A stretch of 64,000 nt of DNA, from positions 62,001-126,000 of the forward strand of contig NZ_JAJHVV010000011.1 in the NCBI RefSeq assembly GCF_023145695.1, given 5' to 3'. The DNA comes from Vibrio amylolyticus. Lineage in GTDB: Bacteria > Pseudomonadota > Gammaproteobacteria > Enterobacterales > Vibrionaceae. Both the position numbers and the translations under genes were made by a program. Positions 1-8,659 of this stretch are shown in pieces (position 1 is the stretch's first letter; the number at the start of each line of letters is the position of its first letter). The notes below the pieces were generated by a model. The model searched no databases, was not told the DNA's origin, and saw only the letters and a list, made by a program, of their open reading frames with translations.

Positions 1-75
1 CTCATCCTTAACGTATTGTTTGTAAAGTACGGCAAGTGATGTTGAATCTTCTACAAGTAGTACTTTTGGTCTCAT
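1..75 (-). CDS. sypG: SypG-like sigma-54 response regulator, N-terminus only
   Basis: Only the first 25 codons are present; the gene runs off the left edge. The peptide begins MRPKVLLVEDSTSLAVLYKQ, the first strand of a receiver domain with the acidic pocket (ED). A ribosome site AGGA lies 8 bases before the ATG. The gene follows sypF after a 121-base gap on the same strand, which is the position of SypG, the sigma-54 activator of syp genes in V. fischeri. LuxO belongs to the same family, but LuxO usually sits beside luxU, and the locus here is syp. The output domains cannot be seen, so the identity rests on context plus the start of the receiver domain. Confidence 0.75.
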   Translation of the reverse strand, partial: MRPKVLLVEDSTSLAVLYKQYVKDE

Positions 76-196
76 CGGCTACGTCCTTGAAATTATATAT
101 GAAACAGTAATCTTATATGATTAACATATCATTTAGCATAAAGGAAATAGAGTCTATTCAATCTATTACCTTAAAGGCGAATTAGCCCTCTATGCC

Positions 197-2539
197 TTAT
201 TGTGAATCAGTAATAAACCCGAGCTCTTTTCGTGCAACTATCGCTTTTAATGAGCGTTTTGCAATTATTTGAAGATTAGGGATAAGACCAAATGCTTCTT
301 CTTTCTGATTATTAATACAAAGCTTTTCGATATCGCGAGCAGCGATCGACAGAGCCCGGTTACCAAGAGCAAGTGAAGAACTTCCTAACGTATGTGCCTC
401 AAACTCTAACAAGTCTGCGTCTCGCTCTTTCAGAGCCATCTCAATCTTAGAAAGTCTAGCGCCGGACTCTTCGATATAATGGTCAATGAGGATAGGGATG
501 ACCTCAGCACTGGTGTCTTCGATCATTTGAACCAATATCGTTTCATCGACAAATTCAGCTATCTCAGAGTTATTCACAGGTTCGATAGAATGGGTTTGTG
601 AGTCTGCCATTACAGAACTGTCCGTATCTTTGCCACTATCTTCAACAAGAGTCGTTGATTCTAGTGTAGTCGGTTTTTCAATCATTAACGTGTCCGTATT
701 TTTAACTCTATCTGATAAGAATAAGTTAATTTTTTCAATTAGCTGAGACAAACGTACAGGTTTTGACAAATAATCTGACATTCCAGCTGAAATAAAGTGT
801 TCCTTATCACCAGTTAGCGCATGGGCGGTTAGTGCTATGATAGGAAACGTTTTCATTTTTTCGCTGTCCAGTGAGCGAATAATTTGTGTCGCTTCGATAC
901 CATCCATCTCTGGCATTGAAATGTCCATGAACACTAGATCGTAGTTATCACTTTTTACTTGTTCGACGGCTTTTAAGCCGTTATCGACGATATCGATATC
1001 AAGTCCTGCGTTTAGAAACATATTCTTTATCACGAGTTGGTTGGCTTTATTATCTTCTGCAACCAGTATGCGAATATCTTGTAACTCTGGTTCGAGTATT
1101 GTGGCTTTTGGCGTTGCATGGGTTAGAAGTTCTCCAGCCAACTCCAAATTAATCGAAAAAGTGAAGGTACTGCCTTCGCCATAGTGGCTGAATACATGTA
1201 TATCGCCGTCCATTAATTCACATAAACGTTTACAAATAGCCAACCCCAACCCTGACCCTTCTTGAGTACGAGAATAGCTTTGGTCGACCATAGTAAACTC
1301 ATCAAACAAGTATTCTAAAGACTGCTCTTTGATACCAATCCCAGTATCAGCGACGCTTCCTTGTATTAGACACTGGTTTTCGTCGACTAACGCTTTAATC
1401 TTCACAGTTACGCTCCCTTCGTGCGTAAACTTAAGAGCATTCCCTATCAGGTTATGAAGTATTTGGCATACACGGTTACTGTCTCCACGAACAATAGGTG
1501 GTACGTTACCTTCAATATAACAATGCAGAATAAGATCGTTCCTTTTAGCTTCAGGAGCAAAACTATCGATGACACTTTCAATACATTCGCGTAAGTTAAA
1601 CGGTTGGTTTTCCAACATTAATGTATTGGATTCCATACGTGTGAAATCTAATATGTCATTGATTACGGTCAGTAGGAATCCACCAGAGGTAGTGGCTGTT
1701 TTAACGAGGTGTTTTTGTTCTTTGCTTAAAGGTGTTTCTTCTAGAAGTGATAAGATTCCAAGCACGCCATTCATGGGCGTTCGTATTTCGTGCGACATAG
1801 AAGCCAGAAAGCGTCCTTTTGACTCACAAGCGTTTTCAGCTTCTTGGCGAGCCAATTTCAGATCGGTATAACTTTTATTTAGTTTACGAGACATGGTATC
1901 AAAGGCACGGGCTAGATTACCAAATTCGTCATTTGACGTATCGTTGAGTTGAAAGCCAGGCCCACGTTCGCTTAACGCTTTAGTCGCTGCTGTTAAACGA
2001 ACTAGATTACGGGTTAGGTAAGTCCCAAGTACAAAAGAAAAAACCGCTACAAGAATGACTTCAATCGACGCGATACCGATAATCGATTTTTGGGCACTTT
2101 CTAACATGTTGCTGATAGCCGATGTACCAAACCCCATATCGATATAGCCGTAGTTTATTCCAGCACTAACGATAGGCACTCTAGTATCGAATATACCGTC
2201 ACTGATATTTCGCAGATTAGTATCGATAGTCATATTTCGCTCGAGTAAATCCATGTCACCAGCACACGCTAGTACTTGATCGTGGCGAACGATTTTTACG
2301 TATTGAACACCTTCAAGCGTCATAAACTCTCTAACAAGATCGTCTAATGTTGCGATATCGGTTGAAAGAACCGCGTCTTTCGTGGCATTGACGAACATGG
2401 TGGCCGTTGAGTTTGCCCTTTGAATTAACTGTTTTTCATTAGATTCTGAAAGAAACGACATTGCACTAAATACCAGAAACATAAGTAGTACGATTTCGAT
2501 CAGTGCTATGCCGATAATTGTTTTAGCTCGAAAAGTCAT
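197..2539 (-). CDS. sypF: SypF-like hybrid sensor histidine kinase
   Basis: 780-residue membrane kinase. Domains in order: transmembrane helix at about 9-30, periplasmic sensor to about 150, second helix at about 153-175, HAMP to about 227, HisKA with the phospho-acceptor H250 in SHEIRTP, an HATPase domain with the DTGIG and GSGLGL boxes at about 350-465, a receiver domain with D539 (FMDISMPEMDG), and a C-terminal HPt domain with H716 in EAHTLGSSS. This is the layout of SypF, which signals through its HPt domain to SypG and controls biofilm polysaccharide genes. It starts 35 bases after the PhnD-like gene, suggesting one transcript and perhaps one sensory unit. RscS and LuxQ-type kinases are related. 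The placement in a syp locus makes SypF the best call. Confidence 0.88.
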   Translation of the reverse strand: MTFRAKTIIGIALIEIVLLMFLVFSAMSFLSESNEKQLIQRANSTATMFVNATKDAVLSTDIATLDDLVREFMTLEGVQYVKIVRHDQVLACAGDMDLLERNMTIDTNLRNISDGIFDTRVPIVSAGINYGYIDMGFGTSAISNMLESAQKSIIGIASIEVILVAVFSFVLGTYLTRNLVRLTAATKALSERGPGFQLNDTSNDEFGNLARAFDTMSRKLNKSYTDLKLARQEAENACESKGRFLASMSHEIRTPMNGVLGILSLLEETPLSKEQKHLVKTATTSGGFLLTVINDILDFTRMESNTLMLENQPFNLRECIESVIDSFAPEAKRNDLILHCYIEGNVPPIVRGDSNRVCQILHNLIGNALKFTHEGSVTVKIKALVDENQCLIQGSVADTGIGIKEQSLEYLFDEFTMVDQSYSRTQEGSGLGLAICKRLCELMDGDIHVFSHYGEGSTFTFSINLELAGELLTHATPKATILEPELQDIRILVAEDNKANQLVIKNMFLNAGLDIDIVDNGLKAVEQVKSDNYDLVFMDISMPEMDGIEATQIIRSLDSEKMKTFPIIALTAHALTGDKEHFISAGMSDYLSKPVRLSQLIEKINLFLSDRVKNTDTLMIEKPTTLESTTLVEDSGKDTDSSVMADSQTHSIEPVNNSEIAEFVDETILVQMIEDTSAEVIPILIDHYIEESGARLSKIEMALKERDADLLEFEAHTLGSSSLALGNRALSIAARDIEKLCINNQKEEAFGLIPNLQIIAKRSLKAIVARKELGFITDSQ

Positions 2540-2574
2540 ATTTACCTACCTATTTGTAACTGTAATCGTTACAT

Positions 2575-3381
2575 CTACTGTTTAATCTCTTTAATGTTTA
2601 GCGCTCTAACATCATCCCAATCGGAGTTCGCTCCATCGACAAAACTTTTAATGTTTAACGGTTTTAATAGGGCTCTTCCTTGTTCTGAAGTGTGTAGCGC
2701 TGCCAATAGCTCTTGAACCTGTGCAGCAAGTTTGGCATCAACCCTAGGGTGATGAGCGATAGCGTGAGGGGTGTAACCCTTAGTGGTATAGATAGGTACA
2801 AGTTGCTCACGAAGCTCGGGGTCAATTGAATTGAACGTTCGAATAATACCGCCGCCTGCTGGATAGAAGCCTTTCGCGACCGACAAATAAACAGAATCAT
2901 GCGACGACACGTAATCAGGTTCAAAGCTGACTCCTTTCTGCTTTAGAACGCTACGGGTAAGAACCGAGGCTGCGAAGGCTGCCGGAGCGGGAAAGGCTAG
3001 GGTGCTGCCGTCTAACTCCATCAAGTCGGTTATGTTGCTATCCTTTCTAGCAACGATGATCCCTTTTATTTTTTTATCTTTTGCTTTTGAGATAGAGCGG
3101 TAGCCAGGAGAGTGGCTAAAGGTAACGTAATGGTATGGATTCATATAGGCAAAGTCGTATTCTCCATTGCTTAAGCGTTGTTCAAACATTGGAATGTCTT
3201 TCGCCGTAGAGAATATGAAATCTCTCCCCGTTTCTTGAGATAGATATTGGATGATAGGCGACCATTGCGCTGCCAGTCGGCTAGCTGATTGTTGAGGAAC
3301 GATTGCAAAGGTAATAGGGTCTGCTGCCAACAAGGGTGCCGCAAAGCTTATCAAAAATGTGTATAGGATCTTTTTCATCAT
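2575..3381 (-). CDS. PhnD-like periplasmic substrate-binding protein in the syp locus
   Basis: 268 residues with a clear signal peptide (cut near SFAAPLLAA) and the opening ITFAIVPQQSASRLAAQWSPI typical in form of phosphate/phosphite/phosphonate ABC binding proteins (PhnD family). No permease or ATPase gene is beside it. It lies between sypD and the hybrid kinase sypF, where V. fischeri carries the very different regulator SypE. Binding proteins of this family next to kinases often act as periplasmic ligand sensors; that role is inferred here. The ATG is preceded by GAGGTAATT, and the 11 bases containing this ribosome site are duplicated in tandem (3382-3403). The ligand is unknown. Confidence 0.75.
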   Translation of the reverse strand: MMKKILYTFLISFAAPLLAADPITFAIVPQQSASRLAAQWSPIIQYLSQETGRDFIFSTAKDIPMFEQRLSNGEYDFAYMNPYHYVTFSHSPGYRSISKAKDKKIKGIIVARKDSNITDLMELDGSTLAFPAPAAFAASVLTRSVLKQKGVSFEPDYVSSHDSVYLSVAKGFYPAGGGIIRTFNSIDPELREQLVPIYTTKGYTPHAIAHHPRVDAKLAAQVQELLAALHTSEQGRALLKPLNIKSFVDGANSDWDDVRALNIKEIKQ

Positions 3382-3403
3382 AATTACCTCGAAATTACCT
3401 CGA
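3382..3403 (-). repeat. 11-bp perfect tandem duplication containing the ribosome-binding site
   Basis: The plus-strand sequence AATTACCTCGA occurs twice back to back (3382-3392, 3393-3403). Read on the coding strand this gives two copies of TCGAGGTAATT, so two Shine-Dalgarno-like GAGG elements precede the PhnD-like gene. Only the inner one is at normal distance from the ATG. Confidence 0.85.
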
Positions 3404-3462
3404 AAGTTCTGTCTATGACTCGTCTTAGGGTCTGTGTACTTTTAATTTCATACTGAATATAT

Positions 3463-4152
3463 CTATGCAGACTGTGATAGAAATTCATTTCTATTTAGCC
3501 AGTTTTCTATCGTTCTACGCAATTTTTTCGGGATAAAGGGGATTCGCCGTAGTTCACGAATAATTTCAAAGCTAAGCGTTGGTTGATCTTTGATATTGAG
3601 CACTGTCCCCAGCAATGAAATCTTTCCACTATTTAATAACTCAGTGGCTTTTTTTATCTGTCCAGCAGAGGTGACGCCACCTTTTACAACTAAAATAGTT
3701 TTGTCACATGCGTTCGCTATACTTTGAGCAGGGATATTGCTGCGATTTATCTGTAATAAAGGTGATGTATCAATGATGACTCGGTCGTACTGCTGACCCC
3801 ACTCGATAACGGCTTGCTCCATAAAAGCAGGGTCTTTATAGGCCAGTTGAGTCGATTGATCCCTGGGGATGGCTACCCCAGTAAATAGCCGATGACTATC
3901 AACATGTTCGATCCAGTGGGTATTATCGTCGGTTTTCAACTCCAACTCTTTAAACGCAGGGTTAAACATATTGAGATCAACGAGCAAAGCGTTGTGACCC
4001 GCTAATAAGTACCTTTCAGTCAAAGCACTCGCCACAGAAGTGACGCCATCAAGCGATTGGCATGCCGTAATGCACAATGATTTACAGCCGGATAGTTCGG
4101 CAGACAAATAAAGCTGCTCGATTTCAGCATGGGTTGCAGGGATAGTCATCAT
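3463..4152 (-). CDS. sypD: SypD-like CpsD/CapB family ATPase, degenerate P-loop
   Basis: 229 residues of the MinD/CpsD fold that partners polysaccharide co-polymerases. A Walker A' motif ends at D59 (NALLVDL) and a Walker B-like stretch reads RVIIDTSPLL. At the Walker A position the sequence is CQSLDGVTS (31-39), which lacks the GK[ST] lysine of active bacterial tyrosine kinases. There is no C-terminal tyrosine cluster. It may therefore regulate export without kinase activity, which is inference. The start overlaps the stop of sypC (ATGATGA), showing translational coupling, with AGGAG just upstream. Order and family match sypD. Confidence 0.8.
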   Translation of the reverse strand: MMTIPATHAEIEQLYLSAELSGCKSLCITACQSLDGVTSVASALTERYLLAGHNALLVDLNMFNPAFKELELKTDDNTHWIEHVDSHRLFTGVAIPRDQSTQLAYKDPAFMEQAVIEWGQQYDRVIIDTSPLLQINRSNIPAQSIANACDKTILVVKGGVTSAGQIKKATELLNSGKISLLGTVLNIKDQPTLSFEIIRELRRIPFIPKKLRRTIENWLNRNEFLSQSA

Positions 4153-6272
4153 AACGCTCCTATCAACACAATGGCTGTCGTTAAACGAAGAATATCTTCT
4201 AAACCGACACGGGCTTTTTCAAGAAAGCTATCTCTACGATTCGGGATGAAAATGGTATCGCCCGAGCGCAGAACCGGTAAGTGATAGATATTGGCGGTTT
4301 TACTAAACTCAATAAGGTCAAATGTTCGAGCCTGTCCTTGGCAGCAAGACATATTTACAACGGTGATTTTCTCAATATAGGCATCGTTTGTTGGACCGCC
4401 AGCTTCTGCGAGAATGTCTAATATCGTCATGTTATCGCTGAATGCGTAGCGTCCCGGTTTGTTGATAGCGCCTAAGACTCTAACAGTCGATTCCTTTGAT
4501 TTATCCAACCAGTTTTTATTCTTTTCAGGGATAAAGATAGTGTCACCCATTGTGACATTGGGTAATAAGTTCTCGTCACCCGTCTCGAAATACAAAGAAA
4601 GGTTTAGCTTACTGATTTTTGAGTAGCTTTTATCTCGGTGTGTGACGCGAATATTATGAATATCAGCGTCTTTGGTTGGGCCATCAGCGGCGGCCAAAAT
4701 ATCAAGGAAGTGCATCTCTTTGGTAAATCTAAAGCGTCCTGGGGTGTTTACTTGACCAAATATGTAGATTGAAGCGTCTGAACTTTGGCGAACCCATTGT
4801 GCTTTATTATCAGAAGGGTCTCGTGGTAAGTCATGTATACGTACAATTGAGCCACCAGCAATCGTCGGTAAATCTTGTGGAGGTGCACCGTTTAATATGA
4901 AGGCATCAAGGTCAAAGACCACCAATTTTTTATTACTATCAATGACTTCAATTTTTGTGGTGTCGGCTCTTAATGTTGGCCCCCCAACGTGAGAAATGAG
5001 ATCCATTAAGTTCATTTCATCTGACCATTCGATTCGTCCGGGACGCTCGACCGACCCCATAACATTAACAGCGCGACTAGGGGCCACCTTCAACCAAGAT
5101 TTTTCATTCATGTCTGTCTTTTCAGGGACGAATATAGCATCTCCCGGTAAGATTTTTGGTGGAAGAGAGTCGATTAACCCTTCAGTGTAGGCTGCGAGAT
5201 CAAAGGGAATTACTGTTCCGTTGGCTTTAATAATTCTGATCTGACGAGATTCCGCATAACGAGTAGGACCTCCTGAATTCGCTAAGATATCCATAAAGGT
5301 AGCGCCTTGCTGGCCTTCAAATGCTCCGGGGCTCTTTACTTCGCCCATCACGTATACAGTGTTCGAGCCCGATTTTATCTCTTCCTCTTGTTTTGGCACA
5401 AAGACGGTAGCACCAGGAGCCAAGTCAGGGAGAAGCTTTGAGTCGCCACTGTCTAGATAACGTTTTAGGTTAAAAATGACGGGATTGTTATCGGAGATGA
5501 TACGAATTTGCTCAACACTGGCATAGCGAGTAACACCGCCAGAACGCATCAAAATATCGACGAGATCGGTTCCTTCTTTATATGAAAATGAACCTGGAGA
5601 ATTGACCTCACCAAACACTTTAACAGCACTTCTTCCGTCAGCACTGTCACCAGAGTCTGCAAGTTTTGCTGGGTCAAACTCTTGCTCAATATTGCCGACA
5701 AGAGGAGAGGCTGGAACAAATAGCGTGTCGAGAGATTGCAGTGCAGGTAATTGACTTTCGTCCCCGCTATCTAAAAATGCTTTGTAATTAAACGCCTGTT
5801 TCTCAGTACCCCTTTTGAGCAACATGTTATTAAGCTGAGCACCGGAACGTAACCCGCCAGCAGCATGAATCGCCATTTGAATATCGGCACTTTTTGATAA
5901 GGTATATTCACCGGGTGATTTCACGTACCCCTGAACTGATATAAGAATTTGTTGCTCTGATATGTAGATGGAAGCGTTAGATAAGTCTCTAAATACAGAT
6001 TCAAGTGCTTTTAGAATACTCTGCTCTAGTTGTGTTTCGTTGTATCCCGCCACAAATATCGCACCAATCTCGGGGAGGGTAATTCTACCTCGTTTGTCTA
6101 CTTGGAAACCGCGATTAAGGGTACTCTCGCCAGGTAGGTTAACTTGAATGAGATCACCAATTTGCACGGTCACTTGCTGATCGGGTTGTGGCGTTGTCGA
6201 TTCGGAAGCATACACTGGGTTAATGATGAAAAGTGCAATGGCAATAATAAGGATGTAGGTGAGCTTATTCAT
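4149..6272 (-). CDS. sypC: SypC-like polysaccharide export protein with repeated SLBB domains
   Basis: 707 residues. A signal peptide (cut near NPVYA) is followed by a Poly_export domain (GDLIQVNLPGE, residues about 35-105) and about six SLBB domains, each opening with a V-x-G-x-V-x-x-PG-x-F/Y pattern (for example VQGYVKSPGEYTL, VMGEVKSPGAFEG, VLGAINKPGRYAF). A hydrophobic segment closes the protein. Wza-type outer-membrane exporters usually have two or three SLBB domains, so this is a long, GfcD-like or VpsM-neighbour-like form. I chose the ATG at 6272 over an in-frame GTG at 6281 because AAGGTGG lies 5 bases before it. It overlaps the end of sypB and the start of sypD. Its likely role is moving Syp polysaccharide across the outer membrane. 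Confidence 0.83.
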   Translation of the reverse strand: MNKLTYILIIAIALFIINPVYASESTTPQPDQQVTVQIGDLIQVNLPGESTLNRGFQVDKRGRITLPEIGAIFVAGYNETQLEQSILKALESVFRDLSNASIYISEQQILISVQGYVKSPGEYTLSKSADIQMAIHAAGGLRSGAQLNNMLLKRGTEKQAFNYKAFLDSGDESQLPALQSLDTLFVPASPLVGNIEQEFDPAKLADSGDSADGRSAVKVFGEVNSPGSFSYKEGTDLVDILMRSGGVTRYASVEQIRIISDNNPVIFNLKRYLDSGDSKLLPDLAPGATVFVPKQEEEIKSGSNTVYVMGEVKSPGAFEGQQGATFMDILANSGGPTRYAESRQIRIIKANGTVIPFDLAAYTEGLIDSLPPKILPGDAIFVPEKTDMNEKSWLKVAPSRAVNVMGSVERPGRIEWSDEMNLMDLISHVGGPTLRADTTKIEVIDSNKKLVVFDLDAFILNGAPPQDLPTIAGGSIVRIHDLPRDPSDNKAQWVRQSSDASIYIFGQVNTPGRFRFTKEMHFLDILAAADGPTKDADIHNIRVTHRDKSYSKISKLNLSLYFETGDENLLPNVTMGDTIFIPEKNKNWLDKSKESTVRVLGAINKPGRYAFSDNMTILDILAEAGGPTNDAYIEKITVVNMSCCQGQARTFDLIEFSKTANIYHLPVLRSGDTIFIPNRRDSFLEKARVGLEDILRLTTAIVLIGAL

Positions 6273-7098
6273 AAAAACCACCTTGTGATTGAGTGACGGC
6301 GTGATCTTGCGTAGATATCACTTCAATACTGACACGTCGGTTGGTTAACATCACACCATCCGTGTTTCCTTCAAAAAGAGGGAGCTCAGCACCAAGTGAA
6401 TGGGTGCTAATGCGTGAGGGTTCCAGACCGAAAATAGTTAAGTAACGTTTCACTTGCTTGGCTCGGCCCATAGCAAGTGTTTGATTGTGCTGTTCATCAC
6501 CTCTAGCATCGGCATGACCAGTGACAGACAGTTTGAGTGTATTGTGTTCAAGTAAAATATTGGCCGCTTTAGCAAGGTGCCCCATATATTTAGGGTTAAT
6601 TTCTATTGAATCAAAGGCAAACTGGTTATCTACATTCAAAATCTCGAAGAGTTGGTCAATAACAGCAAGCTGCAAATTTAGCTGTGATTGGCTAGCGGGA
6701 GGTGAACAATGAGTTTGGGAGGTGACATAATCAAGTTGAAGCTCCAGTTCATTTAAGCGTTTTCTTTGAATAACCAAATCATTGGCGGCATCAAGTAGTA
6801 AGCCACCTTCTAGCTCTCTCGCTATTCTATTTTGCTTTTCAATCGCTTGTACGACGGCAGCAGGAAAACACCATTTTGCCCCTTCTCTAATCAAAGAATC
6901 TAAATGAAGTTGTGCCAGTTTCCAGTCGAACCTAAGCCCATGCTCTGGGCCAAGTGGTTCATCTGGCATTACAGGAGAGAAGTCAGCGGAGATATGACTT
7001 TCTGCCATTCCGCCTCTCCCTTCCTCGGGATAGCTAGAGCATCCGGCTAAAACAGTGACAGACACAAATGTAGCTATGTAAATAATGATTCCTTTCAT
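6265..7098 (-). CDS. sypB: SypB-like OmpA-family lipoprotein
   Basis: 277 residues with a lipoprotein signal (lipobox LAGC, then SSYPEEG) and a C-terminal OmpA peptidoglycan-binding domain (LSVTGHADARGDEQHN, then GRAKQVKRYL). The middle part is helical. It should be an outer-membrane lipoprotein tethered to peptidoglycan. It is the second gene of the syp run, 80 bases after sypA, and overlaps sypC by 8 bases. The ATG at 7098 has AAGGA 8 bases upstream; an in-frame TTG six codons earlier is less likely. Confidence 0.82.
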   Translation of the reverse strand: MKGIIIYIATFVSVTVLAGCSSYPEEGRGGMAESHISADFSPVMPDEPLGPEHGLRFDWKLAQLHLDSLIREGAKWCFPAAVVQAIEKQNRIARELEGGLLLDAANDLVIQRKRLNELELQLDYVTSQTHCSPPASQSQLNLQLAVIDQLFEILNVDNQFAFDSIEINPKYMGHLAKAANILLEHNTLKLSVTGHADARGDEQHNQTLAMGRAKQVKRYLTIFGLEPSRISTHSLGAELPLFEGNTDGVMLTNRRVSIEVISTQDHAVTQSQGGFYE

Positions 7099-7178
7099 CG
7101 CCAACGTCCTTTTCAACCTAGTTTCTACGAATATTTTTCTATGAATATTTTCGATTGATTTTAAGAGTATAGTTAGGT

Positions 7179-7499
7179 TTAGTGAGTATTTGAGTTTACT
7201 GGAATTGCTTGCCCAATTCGTAGTAGTTTAATTATCTCTAGTGGCTGACCACGAACATTCTCAATACGCATATTTCGTTCACGTTCAACAAGGCGTTTGT
7301 ATAAATAAACCAAAGCGCCGACACCTGATGAGTCAAGAAAGCACACGTGGCGAAAATCAAGCTCTACCTCATGGTATTTGTCATTAGTAATGACAGAATC
7401 GATATGTGGTTGGACTTCACGGCTACCTTCAGCATCAAGGTTGCCAATGATCTCTAAAGTAAGAATGTTGTCGTTTGTTTCAACAGTACGTAGTTCCAT
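7179..7499 (-). CDS. sypA: SypA-like STAS-domain anti-sigma-factor antagonist
   Basis: 106 residues forming one STAS domain, the fold of SpoIIAA and RsbV. The phosphorylation site is visible as FLDSSGVGAL (S57 or S58). In V. fischeri SypA is the output of biofilm control and is switched by serine phosphorylation by SypE (family knowledge). No SypE-like kinase or phosphatase is found in this window. It is the first gene of the minus-strand syp run, with AGGAGAG upstream of the ATG and a sigma-54 promoter 33-48 bases before it. Confidence 0.85.
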   Translation of the reverse strand: MELRTVETNDNILTLEIIGNLDAEGSREVQPHIDSVITNDKYHEVELDFRHVCFLDSSGVGALVYLYKRLVERERNMRIENVRGQPLEIIKLLRIGQAIPVNSNTH

Positions 7500-7531
7500 G
7501 ATGTTCTCTCCTATGTGGTTAGTTTCTATAG

Positions 7532-7547
7532 AGCAGGTTCTATGCCA
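7532..7547 (-). promoter_or_regulatory. sigma-54 promoter of the syp operon
   Basis: The minus strand reads TGGCATAGAACCTGCT. It matches TGGCAYRNNNNTTGCW at every fixed base except C for the first T of TTGC, with exact GG-N10-GC spacing. Transcription would start near 7520, about 20 bases before the sypA ATG. It agrees with the known SypG and sigma-54 control of sypA. Confidence 0.75.
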
Positions 7548-7595
7548 GTATTTAAACTCATATTTTTCAATTACTTAAATTTATATTAGTGTTGT

Positions 7596-7631
7596 TTCTC
7601 AATTTGATAACGACTTTTCTTAAAATGAGAA
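7596..7631. promoter_or_regulatory. paired TTCTCA elements, candidate SypG enhancer
   Basis: TTCTCA occurs on the plus strand at 7596-7601 and on the minus strand at 7631-7626, so the two face each other. They lie 49-99 bases upstream of the sypA sigma-54 element. From memory, the V. fischeri SypG enhancer begins TTCTCA and continues with N3-TGC; the plus-strand copy continues ATTTGA. The match is partial, so this is a candidate only. Confidence 0.5.
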
Positions 7632-7785
7632 TCAAATAATAATTGGGTAATTCGTTCAATTATTATAAAACTAGATGCTTACTTGGTAATGAGCGTTATG
7701 ATGCGTGTCGCATTGAAATCAATTATCACTAGCGATTAATTAATAGATTGAGAGAATGCAACGTGTATTCATTAAGAGGTAAGTT

Positions 7786-8628
7786 ATGCGTCTCTCTATT
7801 CTTTCTTACAGTATTTTGTTAACGCTCAGCCAGCCTGTGAGTGCGGATATCTCCTACGATCTCGGTGTTATGAACGCCTATAATTACAACGAAAGTATCA
7901 ATATCCTTGAATACTGGAAAAGTGAGAAACTAGACGGAATTAGAGCGATCTGGACCGGTAGCCGACTTATTACAAGGCAAGGTAACGAGATTTTCCCACC
8001 ACGTTGGTTTATTGAGCCTCTTCCAGATTATCCGCTAGAGGGGGAGTTATGGGCAGGCAGGGGGAAATTCCATATTGTTCAGCAAACCGTCATGGATGCT
8101 ATTCCATCCGATGCCGCGTGGAAGCAAATAGATTTTATGCTATTCGATATGCCTAGAGATGCGGGTAATTATCAAAAACGTTATTACAATCTAATCCACT
8201 GGGTGAACTCTACAAAATCACCTCATATTAAATATGTTGAGCATACCCCCATTGCGTCGGAAAAAGAGTTATTTGAACACCTAGATAATGTCAGCAATCA
8301 AAGTGGTGAAGGTATCATGCTACGTAAGATAACGAGCCGATACCAGGCCGGTCGTAGTAACGATATGTTGAAGCTGAAGAAACACCAAGATACCGAAGCC
8401 ATAGTAATTGGCTATAAGCTTGGAAATGGAAAGTACAAAGGAAGCATGGGATCACTAAGAGTAAAGCTAGAGTCTGGTGTAGAGTTTAACATTGGAAGTG
8501 GTTTCACGGATGAGCAAAGGCGTCACCCGCCAAGTATTGGTAGCACCATTACGTTTCGATATAACGGTATGACGCAAAATGGTGTCCCAAAGTTTGCTCG
8601 TTACCTCAGAGAGCGCCATCCCGAATAG
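7786..8628 (+). CDS. secreted ATP-dependent DNA ligase (Lig E type)
   Basis: 280 residues. A signal peptide (cut near VSA|DIS) precedes a minimal ATP-dependent ligase: nucleotidyltransferase motif I K48-L-D-G, motif III-like FMLFDMPRD, motif IV GEGIMLRK, motif V LKLKKH, then a small OB-fold with TFRYNGMTQNG. It seals nicks in DNA using ATP. The export signal implies a periplasmic place of work, as proposed for Lig E of naturally competent proteobacteria. It stands alone, with a long upstream gap shared with sypA and a strong terminator after it. The replicative NAD-dependent ligase is a different gene. Confidence 0.88.
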   Translation: MRLSILSYSILLTLSQPVSADISYDLGVMNAYNYNESINILEYWKSEKLDGIRAIWTGSRLITRQGNEIFPPRWFIEPLPDYPLEGELWAGRGKFHIVQQTVMDAIPSDAAWKQIDFMLFDMPRDAGNYQKRYYNLIHWVNSTKSPHIKYVEHTPIASEKELFEHLDNVSNQSGEGIMLRKITSRYQAGRSNDMLKLKKHQDTEAIVIGYKLGNGKYKGSMGSLRVKLESGVEFNIGSGFTDEQRRHPPSIGSTITFRYNGMTQNGVPKFARYLRERHPE

Positions 8629-8659
8629 AAGTGAGCGTATAGGTTTTATAAAGATAACA

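Noticed and set aside
1..75. Identification as LuxO
   Set aside because: The receiver start fits the family, but the locus is syp and no luxU is adjacent, so SypG is preferred.
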